Shown: one piece after another, positions 36,716 through 47,157 of the stretch
How positions within the stretch are numbered: the first letter of the stretch is position 1
Layout of the letters: each line of letters begins with the position of its first letter
Assembly (NCBI RefSeq): GCF_000773975.1
Contig: NZ_JRUQ01000039.1
Span: forward strand, 1-64,000
Direction: 5' to 3'
DNA: 64,000 nt
Source: Erwinia typographi
GTDB lineage: Bacteria; Pseudomonadota; Gammaproteobacteria; Enterobacterales; Enterobacteriaceae
Made by a program: the position numbers and the translations under genes
The notes under the pieces: generated by a model
What the model was told of the DNA's origin: nothing
Databases searched by the model: none
What the model saw: only the letters and a program-made list of their open reading frames with translations

Positions 36716-37381
36716 ATGGAATTTTATTTAGATACCGCAGATGTGGACGCCGTCAGCCGCTTAGCCAAAGTGCTGCCGATTAAAGGGGTGACCACTAATC
36801 CCAGCATTGTGGCGCGCGGCAGACGGGATATTTCTTCAGTGCTACAGGAGTTGCAGAGCATTATTGGCGCAGAAGGGCAGCTTTTCGCTCAGGTACTGGG
36901 GCGTGAGGCGGAGCAGATGGTGGCGGAGGCCCACCGGCTGCGCGAGATCGTTCCTTCGCTGGTGGTAAAAGTCCCGGTCACACAGGCGGGACTGACGGCG
37001 ATCAAGCAGCTTAAGGCGCTGAATATTCCTACGCTGGGCACGGCTGTTTACGGAGCAGGGCAGGGATTTTACGCCGCGCTGGCGGGGGCGAGCTACATTG
37101 CCCCTTACGTCAACCGGCTCGACAGCCAGGGGGGAGACGGCATCGGCCTGGTTCGCGATCTGCAAAAGCTGATCGATCTCCACTGCCCGGCCACGCAGGT
37201 GCTGGCCGCCAGCTTCCGCACGCCTCGCCAGGTGCTGGACTGCCTGCTGACCGGCTGTAGTGCCATCACGGTTGATCCTGCGCTGGCGGAGCTGTTCCTG
37301 CAGGACCCGGCGGTAGATGACGCGCTAATGCGTTTCGATCGGGACTGGTCAGCGGCGTATGGCAGCATCGGCTTGAAATAA
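36716..37381 (+). CDS. fsa: fructose-6-phosphate aldolase (transaldolase-like)
   Basis: A 221-residue small transaldolase of the FsaA/FsaB type: MEFYLDTADVDAV at the N-terminus, KGVTTNPSIVA near residues 23-33 and the Schiff-base lysine in LVVKVPVT (about residue 85). FSA enzymes reversibly cleave fructose-6-phosphate or related ketose phosphates to dihydroxyacetone and an aldehyde. It is the last gene of the PTS operon, so it probably cleaves the phosphorylated sugar that the PTS delivers, perhaps after oxidation by the Gfo/Idh enzyme. Confidence 0.88.
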   Translation: MEFYLDTADVDAVSRLAKVLPIKGVTTNPSIVARGRRDISSVLQELQSIIGAEGQLFAQVLGREAEQMVAEAHRLREIVPSLVVKVPVTQAGLTAIKQLKALNIPTLGTAVYGAGQGFYAALAGASYIAPYVNRLDSQGGDGIGLVRDLQKLIDLHCPATQVLAASFRTPRQVLDCLLTGCSAITVDPALAELFLQDPAVDDALMRFDRDWSAAYGSIGLK

Positions 37382-37421
37382 GCCGTCGTTCTCGCAGATG
37401 CGCAGGGAAGCGCATTCCTCT

Positions 37422-37730
37422 CTAACGCTGGCTCTCCATGGCAGCCAGTAGCGTGTCCAGCAGGCCGGGAAAACGGGTTTCCAGATCTTCCCGCCGCAGC
37501 GACAGCAAATTCTCCCGCCCGTTAGGCCGCTGCCAGATTACGCCGCTCTCCCGCAGAACTCGCCAGTGATGGGTCATGGTCGACTTCGCCAGCCCCTGTA
37601 ACAGCGTCCCGCAGGCCTGCTCCCCCTGATTCGCCAGCACTCTGACCACTTCCAAACGGAGCGGATTACCCAGCGCGAAAAGCACGTTTTCCAGGCGAAT
37701 ATGTTGCGGTTCAGGGTGGTTGGCAATCAT
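37422..37730 (-). CDS. ArsR-family HTH regulator
   Basis: A 102-residue winged-helix protein: ALGNPLRLEVVRVLANQGEQACGTLL (about 19-44), LAKSTMTHHWRVLRESGVI (recognition helix, about 48-66) and a wing RPNGRENLLSLR. It lacks the CVC metal-binding motif of arsenic sensors, so it senses something else. It is divergent from the second elongation factor G gene with about 220 bp between them and may control it. Confidence 0.87.
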   Translation of the reverse strand: MIANHPEPQHIRLENVLFALGNPLRLEVVRVLANQGEQACGTLLQGLAKSTMTHHWRVLRESGVIWQRPNGRENLLSLRREDLETRFPGLLDTLLAAMESQR

Positions 37731-37853
37731 AACGATCCTTTTATTACGGGTGAAGGCTCGGGCGGCGCGGCGGCTACTATACCTGAAGGTCAGAAGTGGC
37801 GCGAGCCGATGGCTATTAGTTTAGCCGATAGCTTAAATAGTTCGAATATACTC

Positions 37854-37865
37854 GTACAGTTGTAC
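37854..37865. promoter_or_regulatory. possible ArsR operator
   Basis: GTACAGTTGTAC, two 5-bp arms with a GT centre, in an AT-rich part of the gap between the ArsR-type gene and the EF-G gene. Neighbouring TATAGTAG and ATACTCG give further partial symmetry. Confidence 0.35.
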
Positions 37866-37948
37866 TATAGTAGTCGCACTATTAACCCGCTTCTTCGCTG
37901 GCCGGGTGCTGCCAGCCTGAAGCCTGTCCCTGTGACTAAGGAACTTTT

Positions 37949-40054
37949 ATGCCCCGAACAATCCCTCTCGCTCGCTACCGAAATATCGGTATCTCAGCCC
38001 ATATTGATGCCGGAAAGACTACCACTACCGAGCGCATCCTCTTTTACACCGGCATGAGTCATCGGCTGGGTGAAGTGCACGATGGCGCGGCGACGACGGA
38101 CTGGATGGCGCAGGAGCAGGAACGTGGGATCACCATCACCTCGGCAGCGGTTAGCTGCTTCTGGCCGGGAATGGATCGCACGTTTGAGCCGCATCGCATC
38201 AATATTATCGACACGCCCGGACACGTAGACTTCACCATTGAGGTGGAGCGTTCGATGCGCGTGCTGGATGGCGCGGTAATGGTCTATGACTCGGTCGGCG
38301 GCGTACAGCCGCAGTCGGAAACGGTCTGGCGGCAGGCGAATAAATACCGCGTTCCCCGGCTGGCGTTCGTCAATAAAATGGACCGCCAGGGGGCTGACTA
38401 TTTTCGCGTGGTGCAGATGATGATCGATCGGCTGAAAGCCAATCCGGTGCCGATTGTGATCCCGATTGGCAGCGAAGAGAGCTTTCGCGGCGTGGTTGAT
38501 CTGAACAAAATGCGCGCCATTCTGTGGGACGAGGCAAGCCAGGGCATGACCTTTAGTTACCAACCTGTCCCGCAGGCGCTGCTTGCCACGGCGCAGGAGT
38601 GGCGAGAGAAAATGGTTGCGGCCGCAGCGGAAGCCAGCGACGAGCTGATGGAGAAATACCTTGAGACTGGCGACCTCAGCGAAGAAGAGGTGACCGCCGG
38701 GCTGCGCCAGCGCACCCTTCGCGGTGAAATTCAGCCAATGCTGTGCGGCAGCGCGTTCAAGAATAAAGGCGTGCAGCGGATGCTGGATGCGGTGGTTGAG
38801 CTGATGCCGTCGCCGCTGGATATTCCGCCGGTCAAAGGTCTGGACGATCAGGGCAATACGGTTGAACGCCGGGCGGACGACGAGGAGAAATTCTCGGCGC
38901 TGGCGTTCAAGCTGATGACCGACCCCTTTGTCGGACAGCTGACTTTTGTGCGGGTCTATTCTGGCGTGCTGCATAAAGGCGACAGCGTTTACAACCCGAT
39001 CAAGGGCAGGAAGGAGCGTATTGGTCGAATTGTGCAGATGCACGCGAATGCCCGTCATGAGGTGGATGAGATCCGCGCCGGGGATATTGCCGCCTGCGTA
39101 GGTCTGAAAGAGGTGACCACTGGCGAGACGTTGTGCGACCCGAACGCGACGATTACTCTGGAGCGGATGGTGTTCCCTGAACCGGTGATATCGCTGGCGA
39201 TTGAGCCGAAGACCAAAGGCGACCAGGAAAAAATGGGCATCGCGCTGCAACGGCTGGCGGCAGAAGACCCTTCGTTCAGGCTGCATACGGATGAGGAGTC
39301 GGGCCAGACCCTCATCTCCGGGATGGGCGAACTGCATCTGGAGATTATTGTTGACCGCATGAAGCGCGAATTTGGCGTGGAGGCAAATATCGGTCGGCCG
39401 CAGGTAACCTACCGCGAAACCATTCGCGCCACGGCGAAAGATGTGGAGGGGAAATTTGTGCGCCAGTCGGGCGGCAAGGGCCAGTACGGTCACGTAGTGC
39501 TGACGCTGGAGCCGCAGGAAGCAGGAAAAGGCTTTGCTTTTGAAGACGCGACCAAAGGCGGCGTGGTCCCTCGCGAATATATTCCTTCTGTAGAGAAGGG
39601 AGTACGTGAAGCGATGAACAACGGCGTTCTGGCGGGCTACCCGCTGGTGGATATCAAAGTCACCCTGACCTTTGGCTCCTACCACGAGGTGGACTCTTCG
39701 GAAATGGCGTTCCGCATGGCGGCCATTTTTGGCTTTAAGGAGGCGGTACGGCGTGCCAGCCCGGTGATCCTTGAACCGATAATGAAGGTGGAAGTGGAAA
39801 CCCCGGAAGAGTACGCGGGCAGCGTGATGGGGGACTTGTCCTCCCGCCGCGGCCTGGTGCAGGGCATGGACGAACTGCTGGGCAGCCGGGTGATCCACGC
39901 CGAGGTGCCTTTATCGGAGATGTTTGGCTATTCGACCACGCTGCGCTCGATGTCGCAGGGACGGGCCACCTACAGCATGGAGTTCCATCACTATGCTGAA
40001 GCGCCGCGTAACGTGGCCGAAGAGATTATCGCCGCACGGGGCGGCAAGGCATAA
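37949..40054 (+). CDS. fusA2: second elongation factor G, stand-alone
   Basis: A 701-residue EF-G with all GTPase motifs: [12 protein letters not shown] (G1, residues about 17-28), RGITI (G2), DTPGHVDF (G3), NKMD (G4) and GSAFKN (G5). Domains II-V follow to the end, including [10 protein letters not shown] and [16 protein letters not shown] blocks. It is colinear with E. coli FusA (704) but clearly divergent, and is not in the str operon: no rpsL, rpsG or tuf is near. It therefore looks like a paralogue, possibly an induced or inhibitor-tolerant translocase. It has its own terminator and a divergent ArsR-like regulator. Confidence 0.92.
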   Translation: MPRTIPLARYRNIGISAHIDAGKTTTTERILFYTGMSHRLGEVHDGAATTDWMAQEQERGITITSAAVSCFWPGMDRTFEPHRINIIDTPGHVDFTIEVERSMRVLDGAVMVYDSVGGVQPQSETVWRQANKYRVPRLAFVNKMDRQGADYFRVVQMMIDRLKANPVPIVIPIGSEESFRGVVDLNKMRAILWDEASQGMTFSYQPVPQALLATAQEWREKMVAAAAEASDELMEKYLETGDLSEEEVTAGLRQRTLRGEIQPMLCGSAFKNKGVQRMLDAVVELMPSPLDIPPVKGLDDQGNTVERRADDEEKFSALAFKLMTDPFVGQLTFVRVYSGVLHKGDSVYNPIKGRKERIGRIVQMHANARHEVDEIRAGDIAACVGLKEVTTGETLCDPNATITLERMVFPEPVISLAIEPKTKGDQEKMGIALQRLAAEDPSFRLHTDEESGQTLISGMGELHLEIIVDRMKREFGVEANIGRPQVTYRETIRATAKDVEGKFVRQSGGKGQYGHVVLTLEPQEAGKGFAFEDATKGGVVPREYIPSVEKGVREAMNNGVLAGYPLVDIKVTLTFGSYHEVDSSEMAFRMAAIFGFKEAVRRASPVILEPIMKVEVETPEEYAGSVMGDLSSRRGLVQGMDELLGSRVIHAEVPLSEMFGYSTTLRSMSQGRATYSMEFHHYAEAPRNVAEEIIAARGGKA

Positions 40055-40060
40055 CCGTTA

Positions 40061-40088
40061 ACGGGAGCGCAGGCTCCCGTTTTTTTTC
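40061..40088 (+). terminator. rho-independent terminator after EF-G
   Basis: ACGGGAGC-GCAG-GCTCCCGT followed by a run of eight T residues, 7 bp after the EF-G stop: a textbook intrinsic terminator. Confidence 0.95.
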
Positions 40089-40154
40089 ACTCTGCCCACC
40101 CGCTCACGTTCGGCACAAAAATTTGCCCACACTGTTGATCGCTCCCACAATTTT

Positions 40155-40374
40155 GCACCAACGCAGTGCGCAGCTTAATCATAGTGCAGCTATGTTTACG
40201 TTTCTGGCCGGTCCGGATACCGCGCTTCCCAGTCAGCCATGTGATGGCGAAGGCACCGCTTACTTTTCCATAAAGACGCCTGAACAGTGGGGCGGTAACG
40301 CGTGATTGCCGCGTGTCACCGCTCATCTCTGTAAGAAATAAGGCGTTTCCTGGCGAAATGGCGGGATTTTTGCT
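40155..40374 (+). promoter_or_regulatory. NtrC site and sigma-54 promoter of liv-type operon
   Basis: TGGCGGGATTTTTGCT at 40359-40374 keeps GG-N10-GC (GG at 40360-40361, GC at 40372-40373) and matches the sigma-54 consensus TGGCAC-N5-TTGC closely. About 190 bp upstream, GCACCAACGCAGTGC (40155-40169) fits the NtrC palindrome GCAC-N7-GTGC. The transporter start lies 115 bp downstream of the -12 box. The rest of this 430-bp gap has no gene. Confidence 0.65.
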
Positions 40375-40488
40375 TAATCAATGCTAGCCGTTCGCGGCCC
40401 GCTCTCTTATCAGATTATCGATCCTGTCTACGCTGTTTCCCGCGCCGCTGGCTGGCGTTTAGCTCTGAACCGTGCTGAGGAATACTGA

Positions 40489-41604
40489 ATGTCTTTTAAA
40501 TTTAGAACGTTATCACTTCAGGTTGCAATCGTAGGTTGTTTAGGCACCGCGCTGTATGCCCAGGCGGACGTGACGATTGGCGTTGCCGGGCCGTTCACCG
40601 GTCCGAATGCCACCTATGGCGCGCAGTACTGGAAGGGCGCTTCGCAGGCGGCGGCGGATATTAACGCTGCGGGAGGGATTAAAGGTGAAAAGATTGTGCT
40701 GGTGCAGGGCGACGATGCCTGTGAGCCAAAGCAGGCGGTAGCGGTGGCAAACCGGCTGGTCGATGAGTCAAAAGTTTCAGCGGTGGTCGGGCATTTCTGC
40801 TCCTCCTCCACCATGCCAGCCTCTGAAGTCTACGATGAAGCGGGCGTGCTCACCATTACCCCTGGCTCCACCAATCCGCAAATTACCGAACGCGGCATGA
40901 AGGACATGTTCCGCATGTGCGGGCGCGACGATCAGCAGGGCGCGATAGCCGCCAACTACATGCTGGACGTGCTGAAGGCGAAGAAAATTGCGGTGATCCA
41001 CGACAAGGACACCTACGGGCAGGGGCTGGCGGATGCCACCAAAGCCGCGCTCGAAAAGCGCGGCACCAAAGAAGTGCTTTATGAAGGCTTGTCCCGTGGG
41101 GAAAAAGACTTTAATGCGCTGGTCACTAAAATCGGCGCGCTGAAGCCGGACGTCGTCTATTTCGGCGGTTGCCATCCTGAAGCTGGCCCATTAGTGCGCC
41201 AGATGCGGGAGCAGGGCGTGCAGGCAAAATTCTTCTCCGGCGACTGTATCGTTACCGAAGAGCTGGTGACGGCAGCTGGCGGCCCGCAGTACACCGACGG
41301 CGTGCTGATGACCTTCGGCAACGATCCCCGGACCATTGCGGCAGGCAAATCGGTGATTGATAAGTTCCGCGCGGGCGGCTTTGAGCCGGAAGGCTACACG
41401 CTGTACGCCTACGCCTCCATCCAGGCTATCGCGGCGGCCTACAACGGCGCAGGCAAAGATAACGAGAAGGCCAGCGAGTGGCTGAAATCGCACAGCGTGG
41501 ATACGGTGATGGGACCGAAATCCTGGGATGGCAAGGGCGATCTGAAAGTTTCGGATTACGTGGTCTACAAGTGGGATGACAAGGGTAAATATCACCAGCT
41601 GTAA
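40489..41604 (+). CDS. LivJ-type branched-chain amino acid/amide binding protein
   Basis: A 371-residue periplasmic binding protein with a signal peptide (about 1-26, ending YAQA) and the ABC type I fold of LivJ/LivK: VTIGVAGPFTGPNATYGAQYWKGA, GGIKGEKIVLVQGDDACEP and VVGHFCSSSTMPASEVY with the ligand-contact serines and threonine. First gene of a five-gene operon. Substrate is probably a branched-chain amino acid, but LivJ-like proteins also serve urea and short amides, which would suit the nitrogen-type promoter upstream. Confidence 0.9.
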   Translation: MSFKFRTLSLQVAIVGCLGTALYAQADVTIGVAGPFTGPNATYGAQYWKGASQAAADINAAGGIKGEKIVLVQGDDACEPKQAVAVANRLVDESKVSAVVGHFCSSSTMPASEVYDEAGVLTITPGSTNPQITERGMKDMFRMCGRDDQQGAIAANYMLDVLKAKKIAVIHDKDTYGQGLADATKAALEKRGTKEVLYEGLSRGEKDFNALVTKIGALKPDVVYFGGCHPEAGPLVRQMREQGVQAKFFSGDCIVTEELVTAAGGPQYTDGVLMTFGNDPRTIAAGKSVIDKFRAGGFEPEGYTLYAYASIQAIAAAYNGAGKDNEKASEWLKSHSVDTVMGPKSWDGKGDLKVSDYVVYKWDDKGKYHQL

Positions 41605-41706
41605 CCGCTGGCCCACTTCTCATCCTGTCTGCATGGCAGGACGTCGCAACAGTTAAGCCAGCCCGGAACGCCCGCGGCTGGCTTGCCCCAGACGAGACCG
41701 CGCACA

Positions 41707-42621
41707 ATGGAAGCATTCTTTCTGCAACAGCTGATCAATGGGCTGACGCTGGGGGCCGTATATGGCCTGATCGCCATCGGCTACACCATGGTTTACGGCA
41801 TCATCGGTATGATTAACTTCGCTCACGGCGAAGTGTATATGATCTCTGCCTATCTCTGCGCCATCGGCCTGGCGCTGCTCTCTTACTTCGGCATTCACTC
41901 TTTTCCACTGCTGATCTTCGGTACGCTCATTTTTACCATCGTGGTGACCGGCGTGTATGGCTGGGCCATTGAGCGGATCGCTTACCGGCCTTTGCGTAAC
42001 TCAACCCGCCTGGCCCCGCTGATCTCCGCGATCGGCATGTCGCTCATTTTGCAGAACTACGTGCAAATCAGCCAGGGGCCAAACCAGCAGGGTATTCCAA
42101 CGCTGCTTACCGGCGTGCTGCGTTTTGAGGTCGGTGACGGCGTGGTGCAAATCACCTGGACCAAAGTCTTTATTCTGTTCGCCGCGCTGGCAGGGATGGC
42201 GCTGCTGACCTGGATAATTCAGTACACCCGGCTGGGCCGGATTTGCCGGGCAACGCAACAGGATCGCCGCATGGCCTCGATTCTCGGCATTAATACCGAT
42301 CGGGTGATCTCAATGGTCTTTGTGATCGGTGCGGCGATGGCCGGGCTGGCGGGCGTGCTGGTGACCATGAACTACGGCACCTTTGACTTCTACGCCGGAT
42401 TTATCATTGGTATCAAGGCGTTCACCGCTGCGGTACTGGGCGGCATTGGTTCTCTACCCGGCGCGATGCTGGGTGGCCTGCTGCTGGGCATTGCCGAAGC
42501 ACAGTTCGCTGGCATGGTGAACTCCGATTATAAAGACGTGTTTTCGTTTGCGCTGTTGGTGGTGATCCTGATTTTCCGCCCACAGGGGCTGTTGGGCCGA
42601 CCGCTGGTTGCCAAGGTTTGA
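41707..42621 (+). CDS. livH: branched-chain amino acid-type ABC permease LivH
   Basis: A 304-residue membrane permease of the LivH family. The N-terminal [39 protein letters not shown] is almost the same as in E. coli LivH. The EAA-like loop [16 protein letters not shown] lies near residue 190. ATG 41707 is chosen by alignment with family N-termini. It pairs with LivM to form the channel. Confidence 0.92.
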   Translation: MEAFFLQQLINGLTLGAVYGLIAIGYTMVYGIIGMINFAHGEVYMISAYLCAIGLALLSYFGIHSFPLLIFGTLIFTIVVTGVYGWAIERIAYRPLRNSTRLAPLISAIGMSLILQNYVQISQGPNQQGIPTLLTGVLRFEVGDGVVQITWTKVFILFAALAGMALLTWIIQYTRLGRICRATQQDRRMASILGINTDRVISMVFVIGAAMAGLAGVLVTMNYGTFDFYAGFIIGIKAFTAAVLGGIGSLPGAMLGGLLLGIAEAQFAGMVNSDYKDVFSFALLVVILIFRPQGLLGRPLVAKV

Positions 42622-42631
42622 GGAATCAATC

Positions 42632-43918
42632 ATGACGGATGCTTCTCTGAAGCCGGGGCTGGACGTGAAACAAAGCCTGGTCGATACGGTATTGGCCGGG
42701 CTGTGTGCGCTGGTGGTCTTTGGGCCGATTGTCGGCATTGTATTAAAGGGCTACAGTTTTGAACTTTCGCCGCAGCGGGTGGCGCTGTTGGTGGCGCTAG
42801 TCATGGCTGGCCGCCTGCTGCTGAGTCTGGCTTTGCAGAGCAGCAGCGGGCGAAAATTTATCTCGCGCTTTGAAAGCGGTGACGATGGCGTCTACGTCCG
42901 TCCGGTGGATTACCGCAGCCGACTGCGCTGGATCATCCCTCTGCTGTTACTGCTGGCTATCCTGTTCCCGTTTATCGCCACCAAATACCTGTTGACCGTC
43001 GCCATTCTGGGGCTGATCTACGTGCTTTTAGGCTTAGGGTTGAACATCGTGGTGGGGCTGGCTGGTCTGCTGGACCTGGGCTACGTGGCGTTCTACGCCA
43101 TCGGCGCCTATGGCCTGGCGCTGGGCTACCAGTATCTCGGACTGGGGTTCTGGTCGATGCTGCCGATTGGCGCGATACTCGCCGCGCTGGCCGGAGCGCT
43201 GCTCGGTTTTCCGGTGCTGCGGATGCACGGCGACTATCTGGCTATCGTGACCTTGGGCTTTGGTGAAATTATCCGTCTGGTATTGACCAACTGGGTGAGC
43301 TTCACCGGCGGCCCTAACGGCGTCTCCGTCCCGGCGCCAACCTTTTTCGGCCTGGAGTTTGCGCGCAGAGCGAAGGAAGGCGGGGTGCCGATCCATGAGT
43401 TTTTGCACACCACCTACAACCCGAATCTGAAGTTTATTTTTATCTACGCGGTGCTGATTCTGGTGGTACTGCTGGTGCTGTTTATTAAACATCGCCTGAC
43501 CAGAATGCCGCTTGGGCGGGCGTGGGAAGCCCTGCGGGAAGATGAAATCGCCTGTCGCGCCATGGGGCTGAATCATGTGCTGGTGAAGCTCTCCGCCTTT
43601 ATGCTTGGCGCTTCCACCGCCGGGATCGCGGGCGTATTTTTCGCGACTTACCAGGGGTTTGTGAATCCGACCTCGTTCACCTTTTTTGAGTCCGCGCTGA
43701 TCCTCGCCATTGTTGTGCTGGGCGGGATGGGGTCAACGCTGGGCGTGGTGCTGGCGGCCTTTGTGCTCACCGTCGCGCCTGAACTGCTGCGCAGCTTTGC
43801 CGAATACCGCGTGCTGCTGTTTGGCGTGCTGATGGTATTAATGATGATCTGGCGGCCACGCGGGCTGGTCCGTACCAGCCGCACCGGCGTTCCGGTGCGC
43901 AAGGGGGTGGCGCCATGA
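42632..43918 (+). CDS. livM: branched-chain amino acid-type ABC permease LivM
   Basis: A 428-residue LivM-family permease with the family N-terminal extension and core motifs [27 protein letters not shown] and [24 protein letters not shown] segment, then [19 protein letters not shown] (cytoplasmic coupling loop). TGAGGA before ATG 42632 fixes the start, 10 bp after livH. Its stop overlaps the livG start (ATGA). Confidence 0.92.
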   Translation: MTDASLKPGLDVKQSLVDTVLAGLCALVVFGPIVGIVLKGYSFELSPQRVALLVALVMAGRLLLSLALQSSSGRKFISRFESGDDGVYVRPVDYRSRLRWIIPLLLLLAILFPFIATKYLLTVAILGLIYVLLGLGLNIVVGLAGLLDLGYVAFYAIGAYGLALGYQYLGLGFWSMLPIGAILAALAGALLGFPVLRMHGDYLAIVTLGFGEIIRLVLTNWVSFTGGPNGVSVPAPTFFGLEFARRAKEGGVPIHEFLHTTYNPNLKFIFIYAVLILVVLLVLFIKHRLTRMPLGRAWEALREDEIACRAMGLNHVLVKLSAFMLGASTAGIAGVFFATYQGFVNPTSFTFFESALILAIVVLGGMGSTLGVVLAAFVLTVAPELLRSFAEYRVLLFGVLMVLMMIWRPRGLVRTSRTGVPVRKGVAP

Positions 43919-44790
43919 GCGACAGCATCCTTCGCGTTGAACACCTGATGATGCATTTCGGCGGCATCAAAGCGCTGAACGACGTCAACCTGGAGGTTGA
44001 GCGCGGGTCGGTCACCGCGCTTATCGGGCCAAACGGCGCGGGAAAAACCACGGTTTTCAACTGCCTGACCGGCTTTTATCAGGCGACCGGCGGCTCGATC
44101 CTGCTTAACGCGCAGTCGCGCACTACCGACGTTATTCAGGTGCTGGGGCAAAAGCTCCGCGCTGGCGATCTGCTCAATCCGGCCCGTCTTGGCTCGCGCA
44201 TTTACTACAAAATGTTTGGCGGCACGCATCTGGTCAACCGCGCCGGGCTGGCCAGAACCTTTCAAAATATCCGCCTGTTCCGGGAGATGTCGGTAGTGGA
44301 AAACCTGCTGGTAGCGCAGCACATGCAGGCAAACCGTAACCTGATCGCCGGAATACTCAACACGCCCGGCTACCGCAAAGCGGAGAATCAGGCGCTGGAT
44401 CGGGCCTTTTACTGGCTGGAAGTGGTGGATCTGGTTGACTGTAGCAATCGCCTGGCCGGAACGCTCTCCTACGGCCAGCAGCGCAGGCTGGAAATTGCCC
44501 GCGCAATGTGTACCGGCCCGGAGATGATCTGCCTGGATGAGCCTGCCGCCGGTCTGAATCCGGTGGAAACTCAGGCGCTGAGCCGCATAGTGCGCTTTCT
44601 GCGTCAGCAGCATGGCGTAACGGTGCTGCTGATTGAGCACGACATGGGGATGGTGATGGAGATTTCCGACCACGTTATTGTGCTGGACCACGGCGACGTG
44701 ATTGCGCGTGGCGCGCCGCACGAGATCCAGAACAACGCCAGCGTCATCGCGGCCTATCTCGGCGCCGATGAAGAGGAGATCGCCGGATGA
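43915..44790 (+). CDS. livG: branched-chain amino acid-type ABC ATPase LivG
   Basis: A 291-residue ATPase with Walker [14 protein letters not shown] (residues about 39-51), the LivG-specific insertion ([20 protein letters not shown]), signature [15 protein letters not shown] and Walker [14 protein letters not shown]. The size is larger than LivF because of the family insertion. Energises the transporter together with LivF, with which it overlaps by 4 bp. Confidence 0.93.
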   Translation: MSDSILRVEHLMMHFGGIKALNDVNLEVERGSVTALIGPNGAGKTTVFNCLTGFYQATGGSILLNAQSRTTDVIQVLGQKLRAGDLLNPARLGSRIYYKMFGGTHLVNRAGLARTFQNIRLFREMSVVENLLVAQHMQANRNLIAGILNTPGYRKAENQALDRAFYWLEVVDLVDCSNRLAGTLSYGQQRRLEIARAMCTGPEMICLDEPAAGLNPVETQALSRIVRFLRQQHGVTVLLIEHDMGMVMEISDHVIVLDHGDVIARGAPHEIQNNASVIAAYLGADEEEIAG

Positions 44791-45503
44791 GCCAGACTCT
44801 GCTGGAGTTCCGCAATGTAAACGTGTTTTACGGCCAGATCCAGGCGCTGAAAGAGGTTTCGCTGACCGTCAACCAGGGCGAGACGGTCTCGCTGATCGGC
44901 GCGAACGGCGCGGGGAAATCGACGCTGCTGATGTCGATATTTGGCCAGCCGCGCATCGCTGGCGGACAAATTCTCTACCGGGGAGAGGATATCAGCCGTA
45001 AATCCACGCATTTTATCGCCAGCAACGGCATTGCTCAGGCCCCGGAAGGGCGGCGAATTTTTCCTGATATGACCGTTGAGGAGAATCTGCTGATGGGCAC
45101 TATCCCGATTGGCAGCCGCTATCAACAGCAGGATAAAGCGCGGATGTACGGTTTATTCCCGCGTCTTGAGGAACGGCGTAGCCAGCGGGCGATGACGCTA
45201 TCCGGGGGCGAACAGCAGATGCTGGCGATCGCCCGCGCGTTGATGAGCCGACCAAAGCTGCTGCTGCTGGATGAGCCGAGCCTTGGGCTTGCCCCGATCG
45301 TCGTAAAGCAAATCTTTCAGATCCTGCGGGAGCTGACGCGCGAAGGAATGACGCTGTTTCTCGTAGAGCAGAATGCTAACCACGCGCTCAGGCTTTCGAA
45401 CCGGGCTTATGTGATGGTGAACGGACAAATCCGCCTGAGTGGAACCGGGCAGGAGCTGCTGGTCAATCCTGAGGTCAGAAGCGCCTATCTGGGCGGGGCA
45501 TGA
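44787..45503 (+). CDS. livF: branched-chain amino acid-type ABC ATPase LivF
   Basis: A 238-residue ATPase with Walker A GANGAGKSTLLMS, the LivF marker APEGRRIFPDMTVEENLLMG, signature LSGGEQQMLAIARALM and Walker B LLLLDEPSLGLAP. Last gene of the operon. It converges on amn with about 120 bp between; I see no clear terminator there. Confidence 0.93.
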   Translation: MSQTLLEFRNVNVFYGQIQALKEVSLTVNQGETVSLIGANGAGKSTLLMSIFGQPRIAGGQILYRGEDISRKSTHFIASNGIAQAPEGRRIFPDMTVEENLLMGTIPIGSRYQQQDKARMYGLFPRLEERRSQRAMTLSGGEQQMLAIARALMSRPKLLLLDEPSLGLAPIVVKQIFQILRELTREGMTLFLVEQNANHALRLSNRAYVMVNGQIRLSGTGQELLVNPEVRSAYLGGA

Positions 45504-45624
45504 AAAAAGGGCGGCGGCTGAGTTCAGAGACAGCGTCAATTTCCCCTGCTTTTTCTCTGAGGCGTCCGTGCCAGAGAGCGTTGGTGTTTAACGTGCAGCG
45601 TAGCCGGAAAGCAAAGGGCCAGAT

Positions 45625-47085
45625 TTAGCGGAACGGCGGCTCGTTAAAGGTGCGCAGCTTGCGGGAGTGGAGTTTTTCTCCCTCCGCACGCAGCAGGTCG
45701 ATGGCGCGGATGCCAATTTGCAGGTGCTCGGAAATCGCCCCTTCGTAGAAGCGGTTTGCCTGTCCGGGCAGCTTGATCTCGCCATGCAGAGGCTTGTCGG
45801 AGACGCAAAGCAGCGTGCCGTAAGGGACGCGGAAGCGATAGCCCTGGGCGGCGATAGTGGCGCTTTCCATGTCGACGGCTACGGCGCGGCTGAGGTTAAA
45901 GCGCAGAGCGGAAGCGGAATAGCGCAGCTCCCAGTTACGGTCATCCGTGGTGACAACCGTACCGGTGCGAAGCCGCTCCTTGACCTGATCGCCCGGCATT
46001 CCGCTGACCTCTTTTGTGGCGTCGTACAGCGCTCTTTGTACCTCGGCGATGCTGGGCACCGGGATATCCGGCGGCAGCACCGCGTCCAGCACATGATCGT
46101 CACGCAGATAGGCGTGCGCCAGCACATAATCCCCAATGCTCTGGCTTTCGCGCAGGCCGCCGCAGTGACCAATCATCAGCCAGGCATGTGGACGAATTAC
46201 CGCCAGATGATCGCAAATCGTTTTGGCGTTTGACGGCCCTACGCCGATATTAATCAGCGTGATGCCCTGACCTTCCTTAGCGATCAGGTGCCAGGCGGGC
46301 ATCTGGTGATTTTTCCACGCCAGCCCGGAGATGGTTTCATGCGGGTTGGGCGTCTCTGCCGTCACCAGAATGTTGCCCGGGCAGGAGAGCGCCTCATAGG
46401 GGGAGTTGGCGTCGGCTATCTGCTCGCAGCCCCAGCGAACGAACTCGTCCACGTAGCGGGTGTAGTTGGTGAACAAGACCCAGGACTGGAAATGCTCGAC
46501 CGGCGTACCGGTATAGTGGCGCAGCCGCGCCAGGGAGAAGTCGGTGCGCAGGGCATCGAAGTGCGACAGTGGAAACGCTTCGCCCGGCTGGTACAAACCA
46601 TCGGCATTTTCATCGCCAATCTGCGCCAGCTCGGTAGTTGGAAAATGTTTCGCCAGCCCGGCGCTCATCGTGCGGTCCAGGTTCAGATTGGAGCCATCAA
46701 TAACATAGGGGAAGGGGATCTCCTGCTTTGACGGCTTCACTTCCAGCGTGACCGGATATTCACCGGTTAACATTTCCAGCTGTTCTGTCAGGTAGTCACG
46801 CCGCAGATCCGGACGGGTAATGGTTGTCGCATAGCTACCGGGGCGGGTGAAACGACCAAAGGCGCGGGTCAGGCGATGGCTGGACTCGTCATTTTCCCAG
46901 CTGACCCGCAGTTCAGGATAGACAAACAGGCCGCTGGCCCGCCCGGTTTCATCCGGCAGCGTTCCGCTGCTGATGTAGGTGGTAATCGCCTCGCGCAGGG
47001 CTTTCACGGCGGATTCATACAGCGCATCAAGCTTATCCAGCGCCTCGACGACGGATAAGCCCTGGGGGGCAGAAGGCTGAGTCAT
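45625..47085 (-). CDS. amn: AMP nucleosidase
   Basis: A 486-residue AMP nucleosidase, almost the E. coli Amn length (484). The N-terminal Amn-specific domain holds RPDLRRDYLTEQL and IPFPYVIDGSNLNLDRTMSAGLAKHFPTTEL. The C-terminal phosphorylase-like domain holds LINIGVGPSNAKTICDHLAVIRPHAWLMIGHCGGLR and AVDMESATIAAQGYRFRVPYGTLLCVSDKPLHGEIKLPG. It hydrolyses AMP to adenine and ribose-5-phosphate (EC 3.2.2.4) and helps control the adenylate pool. It has no obvious link to its neighbours and is likely a core gene. Confidence 0.96.
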   Translation of the reverse strand: MTQPSAPQGLSVVEALDKLDALYESAVKALREAITTYISSGTLPDETGRASGLFVYPELRVSWENDESSHRLTRAFGRFTRPGSYATTITRPDLRRDYLTEQLEMLTGEYPVTLEVKPSKQEIPFPYVIDGSNLNLDRTMSAGLAKHFPTTELAQIGDENADGLYQPGEAFPLSHFDALRTDFSLARLRHYTGTPVEHFQSWVLFTNYTRYVDEFVRWGCEQIADANSPYEALSCPGNILVTAETPNPHETISGLAWKNHQMPAWHLIAKEGQGITLINIGVGPSNAKTICDHLAVIRPHAWLMIGHCGGLRESQSIGDYVLAHAYLRDDHVLDAVLPPDIPVPSIAEVQRALYDATKEVSGMPGDQVKERLRTGTVVTTDDRNWELRYSASALRFNLSRAVAVDMESATIAAQGYRFRVPYGTLLCVSDKPLHGEIKLPGQANRFYEGAISEHLQIGIRAIDLLRAEGEKLHSRKLRTFNEPPFR

Positions 47086-47157
47086 GGTGTCTCCCTGTTA
47101 ATGTTTCTCGTTTCTTCACAGCATGGTAGCTGAATTTACCCCAGTGCGCCTCGCTGG

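Noticed and set aside
35596..36717. Long open frame antisense to the PTS EIIC gene
   Set aside because: Opposite a well-conserved permease, low-complexity His/Arg/Asp composition, no ribosome site. A shadow of the EIIC codons.
37994..39898. Very long open frame (634 codons) antisense to EF-G
   Set aside because: It lies wholly opposite a conserved EF-G gene, has histidine/arginine-rich composition typical of reverse-strand reading of GC-rich codons, and shows no domain.
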